From contig CM041196.1 in the NCBI GenBank assembly GCA_023078555.1, positions 11,550,985 through 11,614,984 on the forward strand: a DNA stretch of 64,000 nucleotides, in the 5' to 3' direction. The stretch is from Ulva prolifera (Eukaryota > Chlorophyta > Ulvophyceae > Ulvales > Ulvaceae). Of this stretch, positions 11,168 to 23,000 are shown piece after piece; the first letter of the stretch is position 1; the number at the start of each line of letters is the position of its first letter. The notes under the pieces are model-generated. The model made no database searches. It was given only the letters and a program-made list of their open reading frames with translations, and had not been told where the DNA came from. Both the position numbers and the translations under genes were made by a program.

Positions 11168-12070
11168 GACAGCCAACGATTTGCAACAGGTCTTCAAACG
11201 GCCAAGCAAGAGCAGTTTGCCCAAAGCGACTGACACTATCGATACGATTGGCGCATCTCCGCCAATCGACCGAAACCGCCAACTGGTACAGACTCCTAGA
11301 TTTTGGCCACATTTCAGAGCATCGGTGGCGAGTCGTCACAAGCCACGGTGAACGACGAGACCGTTGGCTGAGGCATCCAATCCGGTCCCTCATGGACACA
11401 CCTCAAGGTGACATGCTCACACAAATCAGTCCTGCTGTCTAGAGAATTCTGCGTCTTACAAAGCTTGACATAAAATCTAGCAGCAGCTTTGAACGCGGAA
11501 CGTTCCCCATTCCACAAGCACTCGTGTTGCTCCAGCACCAACAGCAGATGCACAACATCAGCAGCAACACCTGTGACGTTTGAACACCTGATACATCTAC
11601 ACACTTCGAGCATAGTTCACCTTGCACCCGTGAACCATTGCATGCTCACACATTCTCCGTAGGACCACCCACCGTCCTTTTCTCAAGCCCGCCCACATAT
11701 TGTTAAATGTACATTCAACACCGGCCAGGCTCCCCATTGCCATGGCCATGGCGGGACATAACGCAAGGGCACACACTTAAGGGCCGCCACCGACCAGGCT
11801 CGACCGATGTGCCCTGTACCCAAGCGCCCAGGCAAACACACACACAAATCAAAGGGGCGCCACTTCCCAAGCTCGTGGTCGGGACTCGACATGTGCCCTG
11901 TACCGAATACTAAATCTAGCATTCACGATATTGACACTCCACTACCAGCCCAGATACACTACACTACCTCCCAACATCTCAGAGAGAGATACATATGGAT
12001 ACAGCCAGGTGAGCATGCATACACTGCACCTTTTCGGCGAAGTCTGAACCTCTACATGTCACCTACACCC
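11168..12070. other. Region between coiled-coil gene 3' end and LRR gene 5' end
   Basis: The two genes are both on the minus strand, so this is a 3' flank followed by a promoter or 5' UTR. Minus-strand frames at 11314-11613 (99 aa) and 11142-11399 could hide an upstream exon of the LRR gene, but no junction could be defended. A (C)ACACA-rich stretch lies at 11830-11850. Confidence 0.4.
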
Positions 12071-15000
12071 TCACCTCGCACTGTTCTGGCTCTCATTCTC
12101 CTGCCCGAAGCTCACACCGCTCGGCGCCACGGCTCCGCGCACTGGCTGCCCATACGGGAGGTACTTCAGGCTACTGGAGTGGCTACTGGGGTGCGCAACA
12201 TCATCCAGGTCCAGAGCGAGGCGATGCCGCATCGCCCCCGCCACCTCTGCGTCCACCCCCGCGTTCGCGGCGGAGCCGTCCAGGTCGACGGATCCCCCAG
12301 CCACAACGCTCCACCGCAACTCCTGCGCCGCACGCAGGCTGTCCGAGTCATCGCGGCGGCCGTCCTCTGGCGCCGACCCCCCGCCGGCTGCCGTCCCCCC
12401 CCTCTCCCGCTGCACCACAGCCGCATCGCGCTCCTCCTGCGCCCCTGCAGCCACCCCGACAGATCCCCCCCGGATGCCCCCCCGGCCCTCCCCGGACCGG
12501 GACTGCGGGTTGTGCGGCCGGGGCGTGTAATCAGCCACCGCTGAAACGGCCTCATAGCCACTCAGTGGCACAGGCGAGCCGTACCACTTGTGCCGCTGCA
12601 CCTGCTCGCCACCTTCCCGCTCGTACCCGTGTTCGTACCACTCCTCCTCCTCCTCCGCCTCCCCTTCCTCCCACTCCCTGTCCATGAGCTCTCCACTGTC
12701 GCCGTATGCATGACCGTCCATCTGCGACCCTGCCCATGCATGCATGACCCCCGCGGGGCCAAACGTCTCCTCCTCACTCAGGCCGCCATACTGTGGCCCT
12801 GGCAACGGCACGCCCTGCACGGCCACAGCCCCCGCGTCCGCGGCTGCCGCTGACGGCTCGTCCCGCACATCGGCCGCAGCATGCACACCACGGCCCGGCA
12901 GCCCGCCGCTGTTGCTGCCCTCGCTCGCCGCGGCTGCCCGCATGGCGGAATGCCGTGCGGTGACCGCGCCGCTGCGCGCTGCGCGTGCTGAGCCCGCCGG
13001 CGAGCCGTGGCCGCTGCCGGGGCCGTCCAGTGGCTGCAGCGGCGTCCGGGAGCGGCACACGGACGCAGCCGTCGTGACCGCGGCCACCGACTTGCGCTCC
13101 GTCGCGGGCTCGCGGAGGGGGTGTGAGGTGACACCCGCAGAAAACAGCGGTACGGGTGGCCGGGCGACCTCGCCACCCCCCTCCGCATCGTCATAGCGAT
13201 CCGGGGCCGGCATGGGCTGCCACTCCCCTCCATCCTGTGGCATCACGCTGTGCGATGCGGCCTCCGCCGTGCGTTCCCCGTGGCGGAAGATCTCTCCGCC
13301 GGAGTTTGCCAGACGCGGGGCCGGCAACGCCCCCCCCCCGCGGATCGACCCACTCGCGCCCCTCAGCGACCCACTCGCGCCATCGCTCTGCCGATGCGCA
13401 TGCTCCAGGTGAAGCCGCGGCACTGGTGAGCCGCCCGGGGATGCATGGACGTCATGCGTGGGGCCGTCAGTGTGCGGCAGCGGCGGCGCGAGGTCGGCGG
13501 CGGACACCCGCGGGCCGCCGGAGGAGCCGTCGAAGGGGAGCGGCTCGGTGCCAGGGTTCTGGGACAGAGCCTCCATGAGGCGGTACTCCACATCGGCCTT
13601 GCTCTCCAGGAGCTTGCGGTTGACGGATCGCTCGACCTGTAGCTGCTGCTGCGCACGGGCCAGCGCCGTCCGGTCCGCCTACAACAGAAACCCCATTGGG
13701 TCGTCGGGTCCAATCACATGGAACAATTCCGAATACTCGGGTCTAGATTCTGGATGAATTGCAGCTGTGAGAATGATGCAGAGCGACCCAACACTCGCCG
13801 ACCCGCACGAATGCACGCTGCCGTTGCTCTTGTGCATGCGGCTCTTGCGGTGCTACCTGCAGCCTCGCGTCTGTCCCTATAACTCGCATGCATGGTCTCC
13901 TGAGGATCCTAGCGGTGGGTCATACATGCCATGTCACTGCATTGCCGCAGCCTCTGATGTACACGAGCACCCATGCATGACGCACACATGCATGGGAAGA
14001 AGATGCATGGCGGGCGCACCTGCGCCACAGAGCACTCCTCCGCGACCTGCCGCTGCAGCGAGGAGATGCGCTGCTGGAGGCCCTCGTGCGCGGCGTACAT
14101 CTCGGACCACTCGCGCTTCATCTGCGCCCGCTCCTCGCCGACGACGCGGGCGCACGCGGCCGCCTCGTCGCGCGCCGCCGCCGTCGCCGACAGGTCGCCC
14201 GCTTGCCGCTTGATCTGCACCCGCAGCTCCTTCGCCTCCTTCCTGCACCACTGGCAAACACGGCCTTGGAGACACTGTGAACAGGTATTAGATACGGAGT
14301 GAAGTAGCCTTCGATATGGACCGAACCGGCCTGAAACAGGCAGGGTGAGGGCTGCAAGTGTGCTGCAGTCAATCACACGTATGCCCTCGCCCGCAGCAGC
14401 TGCGACCATGATCCATACCACAGGACACAAGCTGTCGCTCAGATCAATCCACAGTACGCGGCGGGGAGACCCGTCATCGATGCCTGCAAGGGGGGGGGGG
14501 GGGGAGTTTCAAGGGGGGCCGTGGCAAAAGGAACTTCCAGTGACTCCTTGAAACTCCCAAGTCCCAATTCCCATTTCAATTGATGCAACAGCGGGTTGTT
14601 GCCATTTCAATTGGAGCATTTCAAGGAAGGGGGGAGTTCCATGGGAGGGGGGGGGGGATGCGAGCGTACCGGCTCGCCTGGAGGGAGTCCTCCAGCTCCT
14701 TGACGCTTGAGAGCGCAGTCGCAAGGTGCTGCGACAGGCGGTCCCGCTCCTCCTGGCCCTCCGCGCGCTGCCTCTCCGCCTGCTCCCCCTGCTGCCGCAG
14801 CTTCGCCTGTAGCCATGCCAGCGGCGTCAGGACTCCTGAGCACACGGCTCGGTGCGGGGGACTGTGCACTCTGCCAAGTACACTGCAGTTGCACACGTCA
14901 CACGGTTCTGCTTCCCACAACCTCGTCCTTGCATACCCACCCACACCTCCCAGCTACTGCCCTTTTCCTTCTCTGTTCACTCTGCAGCAAAAGCACAGGG

Positions 15001-18000
15001 CTCGCGGTGTCTCGGACCCCACAGACCGCCCTGTGAGTGCTGCAACCTGAACATCAGGCCTGGAAATTCCGGAGGTTACAAAAACCAAACACAAGCAAAG
15101 GTGTTTGTTCGATGCACAGTACAGTGAAGTAGATGTGAAAGAGGGCTATGTGGCGACGGCTACCACAGGATGAGGACCTGCGGGGGCTACCGCGACATGG
15201 GTGCGCCAGGGGCTTTCAAGACACATGCATGGCTGCCCCAGGGGCCACCACGACTCGGGCACCCCAAGCGCTACCGAGGCACGGCCGCCGCACCTGCAGC
15301 GAGTCGGCGCGCTTCATGCTCTCCCGCTGCGACGCCTCGACGGCCGCGTGCACCTCCTCGAACCACGGCCCAGACTGCGTGTCCACCGCGGCCCGCAGCT
15401 CCCCCGCCTCCGCGGCGAGCGCGTCGCGGCGGGCCTCCGCCTTCTTGAGCTTCACCATGAGCACCACGTTGTCCGCCGAGAGCTTCGCGACGTACTGCAG
15501 CACCGCACGGGCAGTGGCAATGGGGAGACATAGTCATCACTGATTGCCAATCGGAGCACTGATCGACGTGGCAGCAGACGGTGATCAAGGCGATGGAAGG
15601 ATGTGATTGATTCAAACGGGATTAACGTCTCAGCCGCATGGGCAACGGCCTCAGCACTCCGAGGAGCATATAGAAAGTCCGTATGGCGGCAGGGAGCATG
15701 CGCTGCCACGGATTTGGGGAACATCTCATGTTTGGACGTCTGGGTGACCAGAGGCAATAAGATGACTGTGGGCGAGCGTGGGGATGCCGTCTCGCTGCAG
15801 AACATTGTGCATCGGTGGGCCTGTATTGCTGCGATGCTGCAGGCCTGTGGTCAGTGGCAGTCGCTGATGTGGCTGGGAGTGGATGGGATCGTTCACCAGT
15901 TGTACACGAGCCAGGTTGTGCACGAGCCAGGTTGTGCAGGAGCCAGGTTGTGCACGAGCTACACAACTGCGCTGCTGTGAAGAGCTCTGTGAAGGCTGCC
16001 AGCAGGCCAATATCACCTACTCAACTCTGAATGATAATGATAATGATAATAATAATAATGTCAACAGTATGAAATAAGTATTGTCTCACAAGAGTCAGTC
16101 CATGGGGAACAGTCGGGGGAGCCAGACCGACAGAAACACGGTCAAGGGCAACGTGGAACCGTGCAGTGCAAGTGAAATTTTTCAGTTTTCGTCATGATTT
16201 TCGGGTCAGACCGGGTCTGTGGCAAACATTTGTTGGAGCATCTGGCCACGAGTTCAGCACCTGCAGGGCCTTCTCAGCTGCCGAATCCGACTGAGAGGCA
16301 CGGTGCTTCGCGTCCTCGAGCTGCTCACACGCCTCCGCAGCAGCAGCAGTCTTCTCCGTCATCTCTGCCATAGCCTCGTCGTGCTGCTTCGTCATGCCTG
16401 CCATGGACTGCTCGGCAGCCTGGGCTCGGCTCTTCAGGCGCCCGATGTCAGCATTGAGGGAGTCGATCGACTGCTGCAGTGTCCTGCGGTGGGCCTCATC
16501 CTCGTTCAGCTGCAGGACGAACGGTCAGGTCAACTTAAGTCAAGTAAATCTGGATCTCCTGAGCTGTATCCTGAAGAGGACGTTGACAACTCCTGGGAAT
16601 GAACGGAACACGTGCCGAAGGGATAAACCACTCGGAACCCCCCTCAGATGAAAGGCTGTGGCACTCAGGTGAAACTCACGAGAGCTTGGGCCATTGCAGG
16701 GCAGAGCACCGCAGCAGAAGACTACAGAACACGTTGCAACGAGCACTCCATGCAGGTGCATGCACGCTATAGACACCATCATCAGGCAGACCACCCCAAA
16801 CGACTATACGTCGCGTAGACTCTGCCAACACTCCTGGATCAGAGCACTTGCAGCTTGTTCACTGGCAAGCGGGAGTCAGGTGAGGGCATGAGAGCAGGAC
16901 ACAGGGGCACATGCCATTGTATGGCAGACCACCAGCATCGGCTATGCCAGCTGCAGGCGGTGAGCGCCAGCTGCGGGGGTCAGCTGCGACCTGGTTTAAG
17001 ACCTGCAGCGCCGGTGCAGGCAGATGTAAGTAAAGTGAAGTGAATCTGAATTGACTGAGCCGTGTCCTGAAGAGGACATTGATAACTCTGAATTCAAGGC
17101 ACCACATATATCTGTACGGCACAGGCTGCACGCAGCCCTGGATGGCACTGGGGGCCCCGCGTTCCAGAGGTTGGTGTGTGTGGGAATGTCAGCAGTAAAG
17201 TAAAGTGAAGTAAATCTAAATTTACTGAACCGTATCCTATTGGACATTGACAACTCCGAGCTAACGGGACGACATATGCCGAAGGAGTATACCCCCTTCA
17301 GACGACCGTACGCAACTCACAGGGCCTCCTCCTGTGCGGTGTTGTAGCACGTTGCAGTGTGCAGGAATGTCAACGTAGAAGCGGGTGCTGCGCTGGAGAT
17401 TGTTCCCGGGTGCTCTAGGTACGCATGTGTGGGATGTATCGTGTGATTACATGTGAAAAACATGGTAGGTATTGTCGCGAACTGCACCCCGGGTACTGGC
17501 ATTCAAGGAGATGGTCTGGAGCAGATCAGGTGCAGCCTACTGCATCCCGCCAGCCGCACGGTGCGCTGCTCTGCTACAGTGGAACCTTACAGGGCGACAA
17601 TGACACACAGGTGCGTACGATGAGGGGGGGGGGGGCTTCAGTAAATTGATGATATTGCATGCACCAGTCTGTCTGCGGTCACAAGCGAGTATCAGACGAG
17701 GCATTCATGCCACAGCCTGTGCCGAGACAGACATCACAGTGCCCTACAATCCCATCAAAATCCACCATGATAGATCGGAGAAGGATGCACCATGGGCAAG
17801 TCACAGGGAGCAGCACCTTTCCAGCGGCATCTTGAGATGCCTGCTCGTGCTCTTGGATCACCGCCTCTAGGTCCTGAATTCGATCATGTAGCATGGCATT
17901 TTGATGCCTACATTTTGTCAGAGATGACTGCTGACATTCTTGCTCATGCTTGTTCACATCTAGGTCCGCCTGCAGCTTTTTTCCAGAAGCCTGGAGTGTC

Positions 18001-18351
18001 GCCAACTGCTGTTTGAGCTCCTCGACGCCGGCCTGTGCCTTCTCCAATCGCTCAAACGCACGTGCTGACAGTCGTTTCCGTGTGATTGCTGAAACTTGCT
18101 GCACGACGATGTATCTGGTTCAGCTCTGTTTGACGCTTCTCCGAGTTGCATAAGGGCGACAAGCAAACAACACCACCAGGGCCCCTTCAGAGCGCATTTA
18201 GCAGCTATACCTTTTCAGGATTCACTTCCGAGTCAAGAGCATGCAGAGACACCTGCAAAGCTGCAGTGATATCGTCTACGTGCTCAGTTACCACTGACCA
18301 TGCTCCACGAACGCCGCTGCCCTGCGACGCTGCATCATCAGATACCGACAT
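12071..18351 (-). CDS. Coiled-coil protein with low-complexity C-terminal tail
   Basis: The seven exons are 18211-18351, 17817-18098, 16261-16509, 15294-15494, 14670-14806, 14020-14242 and 12071-13678. Phases match at each junction and the product is 946 aa. Residues about 48-440 are almost entirely heptad-like and charged (for example FERLEKAQAGVEELKQQLA and LKKAEARRDALAAEAGEL), indicating a long rod. The last exon continues the coil for about 50 residues, then becomes a Gly/Ser/Pro/Ala-rich tail with an acidic stretch of Glu and Tyr. The start MSVSDDAASQGS has an in-frame stop upstream, which supports it. No motor, kinase or membrane segment is seen. A structural role (cytoskeleton, centrosome, basal body or golgin-like) is possible, but nothing in the sequence decides. 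Its introns carry several dispersed repeats. Confidence 0.8.
13690..13796 (-). mobile_element. Introner-like element, copy I3
   Basis: Read on the minus strand it begins AGTGTTGGGTCGC, holds the family core GGAATTGTTCCATGTGATTGG, and ends GACGACCCAATG with a decayed right terminus. It occupies the end of a 341-bp intron of the coiled-coil gene. The 3' splice site (TTGTAG, exon starting at 13678) lies just beyond the element end. Confidence 0.65.
15908..15958. repeat. 17-bp minisatellite, three units
   Basis: Three units of GAGCCAGGTTGTGCACG lie head to tail in an intron of the coiled-coil gene. Confidence 0.9.
16530..16640 (-). repeat. Dispersed repeat R1, copy B
   Basis: It contains AAGTAAATCTGGAT, TGTATCCTGAAGAGGACGTT, GACAACTC and GCCGAAGGG in the R1 order. 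It lies in intron 2 of the coiled-coil gene. Confidence 0.7.
16690..16710 (-). repeat. Intronic motif R3, copy 3
   Basis: The minus strand reads GGTGCTCTGCCCTGCAATGG. It lies in intron 2 of the coiled-coil gene. Confidence 0.6.
16913..16933 (-). repeat. Intronic motif R3, copy 4
   Basis: The minus strand reads GGTGGTCTGCCATACAATGG, about 200 nt from copy 3 in the same intron. Confidence 0.55.
17027..17122 (-). repeat. Dispersed repeat R1, copy C
   Basis: It contains GTAAAGTGAAGTGAATCTGA, GAGCCGTGTCCTGAAGAGG, ACATTGATAACTC and GGCACCACATAT. It is in the same intron as copies B and D. Confidence 0.75.
17194..17302 (-). repeat. Dispersed repeat R1, copy D
   Basis: This is the best-preserved copy: GTAAAGTAAAGTGAAGTAAA, CGTATCCTATTGGACATTG, ACAACTCCGAGCTAACGGGA and a terminal CCGAAGGAGTATACCCCCTT. 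Confidence 0.8.
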
Positions 18352-20013
18352 AATGGTCTGTATTTATTACAAATCAAAGTGTTGCGCGCAGTGAGAGTCA
18401 ACGCAGAATAATCTGCCGGTGATCGCCATACTGGCACCACACGGATGTCGATGGGACAGTACTTCGAGACCTTCAGGACAGATGTCACCGGCGTTCGCCA
18501 GTCCACCGCTCCTGAAGACGAATGCTATGGGATAGAAAGACTTGAGAGTCGACCTGTTCGCCAAACAGTTATTTTGCTGCTACACATAGCGCTAACACTC
18601 ACCTGTGGTCACCTCGTTCAAAGTGTGCCGGTACGCGCTCTGTGTATGTACGCCGTGCTATATACATCCTCCGCGGGGAATACAATCACAATCGACTCAT
18701 TTGAAATGCACGGTGCCGCCAGAAGGCCACAGGGAGTATGCCCGAGCATGCTCTTCCGCACTCAGCATATCCGCCCCAGCTTCGAGTTCACGGGAGCTGA
18801 TATCGGCCGGTATGCAGCACGTAAAAGCAAACGCCCGTTGGACCGATTGCTCAAGTTTGCCAAGCACCTTGCAGGCAACCTGCAATTTGTGTGCGCTGGC
18901 CATGCCACGCACCTTCGATTCTTCGAGCTATATATGCACGCGAGTTGTCGAACACAGCACAGTTGAAACGGTGGAGCACTAGCTTAGACCATTACGTGGC
19001 ATCCCTGCATCGCATGCCACAACCCTTGCAGCCTACACGCGCTACATGCGCTGTATCGACCCAGGCCTGGAAGCACTGGTGGCCATGGCGCACCGGTCTC
19101 CCGGGCCACTTCTGGCAACTGCAAGTCTCAACTGCAGTTGTGGTGGCCATCCTAGCCGCCATGCGGGGTGCACACAGCCACGTTCGGAGCCGCTATCGCA
19201 CACTGTACAGGCACCTCTGAGGTCACCCGCAGCAAACACACTGCGCAGGTAGCTGTAGTCACCTACAGCTGTAGATGTAAACGTGAGGCGGGAAAGTAAG
19301 AGCAGTGCAGCAGACCATGCGTGTCCTCTACACCGTGATTGTATTGTGAATTCAACACATGCAATAACACTGTCAAAAGCATGCCTCCAAAAGCCTTTCG
19401 GCTCGGAACTGACACATGGGTCTACTGGTTACAATGAAAACATGAAAATGCCAACAGGGCCCCGAGTGAAGAAAGTGCATCGCACAGAGACATCCCAGCC
19501 GGCGTTAGGCCGCCTACACACATCGCAAAGAAAGCCTTCGAAAGGCAAGTATCCTCCACCTGGCTAGTGGTGGCTACTAGCAGTGGCTACTAGCAGTACA
19601 GGCTTCAGGGATGCAAAGAAACCACATCTGGAAGGCGTCAGGTGTGTACCCTATCCACCCGGCTACGGGCATCATTCTGGCCACCTCCAATACACTGCTA
19701 CCTACACGCTACTATCTGTTTCCACCTGCTTCCAATACACAGCACACCCTGCTGCGTGCTGCAGATTCTCATGCCCAGGCCCAGCAAGGTAACTGCCGTA
19801 GCCCACGTCACAAGAACCGCTGCATGCAGCAGGTAGCCACGCGGTCGCATGACAGTCGGGTCTAGACGCAGACACGGACTCGCGGTCTACCCTGTCAATT
19901 ATACTGCGCCACCTCAGCCGCGCAATGCAGACGGTCGATTATGGCTGCAGAAGCCACGGCCGCATCTCCTCCACACATCTCCCCGCCGCGCGAGTACACG
20001 TAATCGCACGTAA
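18352..20013. other. Region between coiled-coil gene and peroxidase gene
   Basis: Apart from the possible small ORF at 18697-18903 no gene is supported. The sequence is of mixed composition. It includes a short inverted pair of CTACAGCT near 19255 and a duplicated GTGGCTACTAGCAG at 19568-19595. Confidence 0.45.
18697..18903 (-). CDS. Possible small protein or first exon, unrecognised
   Basis: An ATG-initiated frame of 68 codons has protein-like composition: an amphipathic start (KLQVACKVLGKLEQSVQRAF) and an acidic helix (SSRELEAGADMLSAEEHARA), ending in TGA. A GTGCAT donor just before the end could instead make it the first exon of a longer gene. No family is recognised. Confidence 0.3.
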   Translation of the reverse strand: MASAHKLQVACKVLGKLEQSVQRAFAFTCCIPADISSRELEAGADMLSAEEHARAYSLWPSGGTVHFK

Positions 20014-23000
20014 TTACACGTGGAAGACGTCGCCGGCGACGTTCGCGTCGGTGTTGGCGTTGATGATGGTGGCGTAGGTGGACGCGAAGACCTCTGGCGC
20101 GAAGGAGCCGAGTGCTGGGATGTCGTCCTGCCAGAAGCGGCCGCCGGGGCCGAAGAAGCTGCGGTGGAACTGCTCGACGATGATGGCACGCTGCGTCGGG
20201 CCGAACACGTTGCCGGCGATGCGGGGCTCGCGGACCAAGCCGATCCATGCATCCGGGGTCTCGGCCTCGGTCTGCATGCATGCATGCATAGGCTTAACCC
20301 CGTTGCTGTAACTGGAGCACGTGTTCCCATATAATGATTACGTTGTGGCTAGACGGTTCACGACAGAGGCGCAGCGGCTGTTGAGCGTGATCGGCGAGGG
20401 TGACGGTCGCGAGCAGCCCACCTCCCCGCTGGTGTCAATCACCATGCCCTTATAGCCACATAATTGGTGCATGTACTGCAGAACTTGCGCTAACACATTT
20501 GTCAACGAGAGCACCCCGGCACGCACGCGCATCGCACTGAAGCACATCCCCGCATGCATGCACCCCATGCATGCAGACCGCACCTGTGCGTCAGGCGGGA
20601 TGCCGAAGCACTCCGCGAGGCCGGCGTACGTCGGGAGGTTGACCTCGCGGCTGCGGAAGATGTTGCGGCCGACAAGGTCCTGGCCGCCCATCGCGTTGTC
20701 GGGGGAGGGCCGCCCGAACAGGGAGTTGCGGAGGGCGTCGGAGATCTGGCCGTCGAGTTCGTTGGCGGGGGAGGCGGCGAGGTTGGACATGAGGTCGTCG
20801 ATGAGGGCGTCGGCGTCGGGGCGGAAGGTGACAGAGAGGCCCGCGGGGGTCATCTCGGGGCGCAGGAAGACGCGCTGTACGGCAAGGGGGCATTTTCAAG
20901 CACTGTTGGGGTGGGTGCACGCATATCAGGATGGCCTAGGAGGAAAGGGGGGCTGTTGCATGTATGTGGGTGCATGCATGCGCAGGGCTGGTGCGGGGGT
21001 GGATACGAACAGGCGGGCGGCTGTTGATGTACCGAGGCGGCGATGTCTGACAGGCACAGGCGGGTGCGTTGACCAGTACAGGGTTTCAGGAATCTCTTTG
21101 CTGTCCCGTGCGCACAGCAGGGGCGCCGCAGATGTGCCACGCCATGCCTCAAATCATACTGCCGCGACCTTGCAGCGATGGTGTTGGAGCAGCATGCGCT
21201 GCCGTCAGTTCAACACGTGGGGCACGAGCTGTGGGATACTAGACTAGTGATTTCTTCTCGGTTCAGAGATCATGAGCATGCATGGAAGGGGTGAGCGGGT
21301 GCTGTGGGGTGTGCCAGGGGGTGGAGTGGCGGCTTACCTCGGACTGGAAGAGGTCGGTCACGGAGAGGGCGCCCACATTGTTGGGCACCAAGTCGTGGCC
21401 CATCCTGCACACGCCACGGAGCCACATTCAAGATCGTGCTCCACGTTTCCATCGGATGAGCAGGCACAAGGGCGCGCCCCAGCTCGAGCGAGCTGCACGC
21501 GGCACGTCGCCAGGGCTGGCGGTTGACCAATGATTCAGCTTAAGATGACGGTCGCTACAACCACCAGCGTTGGCCTGTTCATGCCCCAGTCGGTACAGCA
21601 ACACGTACCCTGACACCCCTTCAGCATCGCCCCACCAATACAGCAAGTGTCCATGGGATACCCTAGCATTCAGCGAGTGTACGCAGTCATTCAAGACTTG
21701 TTCAATCTTCGCCAGAGATGCGGGGGCACAGCTTGAGGAACAGCATGCACCGACGGCCCCATGTGCTGACATCAATCTGTCCATTGTCTATCTTCGTGCG
21801 GACACGGGCACAGCTCAACTCACAAAGCATCGGTGGCCGCGTGTCTACCGGTGCCTGCAGGAGTCCTTTCAGGAGCGCACCGGTAGGCCATGCTGAACTC
21901 GGTGGAGGTGTCCGGCGAGTTGACGAGGCGCTGCGCGGCCTCGAGGTCGGCCTGGCTGATGCCGAGGGATGGCAGGAACTCCTCGAGAACGACCTTCTGC
22001 AGCTTCGCGATGACGACGCGCTGCACAAGGGTGAAGAGCTCCTCCTCGGTGCGGGCGCTGTTCGCGGGGTCGCCGCGGGCGGCCTCGCACAGCCGGTTGT
22101 GCTCCCGTAGCCACACCTGTACGCCGGGGGAGGTGTGAAGCGTCCGTGTGTCCTTACGGTCTGTCGCCATTTTGGCAGGTCTGTGTGGCGGGGACCTGTG
22201 TGCATCATATCGTGTTTGGTTTGTGTGCTCGCAACACAGGTCACCGGGGTCAATTTGCCTCGTTGCGTCACCGCATGACCGGCAATGGGTGTGTGTCCAA
22301 AGCATGCACAGCGGTAGCGCGTGGTCGCCAGATGCAGCAACTCACCAAGCAGACCCACAATATCGGACAGCAAGCGTGACGTGGATCGAGCAAGGGTCCA
22401 CCCAGACTGTGGGTGGGACAGGCAGGCAGGAAGGCGGCGAGCAGGTACGGATGACGCACGGTGTGCTGCGAGAAGAGGAATGAGTGCTCCGAGATGCGGA
22501 TGTCTCCGGCGAGGAAGAAGAAGCGGCCCTGGTCGTCCGCACGCGTCGTCACCGGCGGGAACTCCCCGGCCGGCGTCGAGGCGACGCGCAGGTTGCACGA
22601 GCCCGGGACGCGGACGGTGTTGGCAAGGAAGACGGGGTCCGAGCCGTAAATTGCGCCGCCGTCAATCTGGCCGGTGTGGATGTTGAGCGCCGCAGGGCAG
22701 CCGCGCTCGAAGCCCACGCGCTCGCGCTCCGCGCTGAACGTGCCGGTTTCCGAGCCGATCGGGAACCGGCGGCCAAAGCGGACGTCCTCGATGCCGAGGG
22801 CGACGTCGTGGTCTGCACGGCGGGGAGAATAGTCATAATTCATGGGGTTTTGCCCTGTGATTTGTTTCGGCTATGCCCCGAAATGTGGTTGTGGAACCTG
22901 TGGAAGTGTTGACGGGCTTCACGGCGGCTGGTGAGTGGCTGGCGAATAATACCTATGCTGCTGTGGTTACGGGGACATCATGGCGGTGCGTTCATCAACG

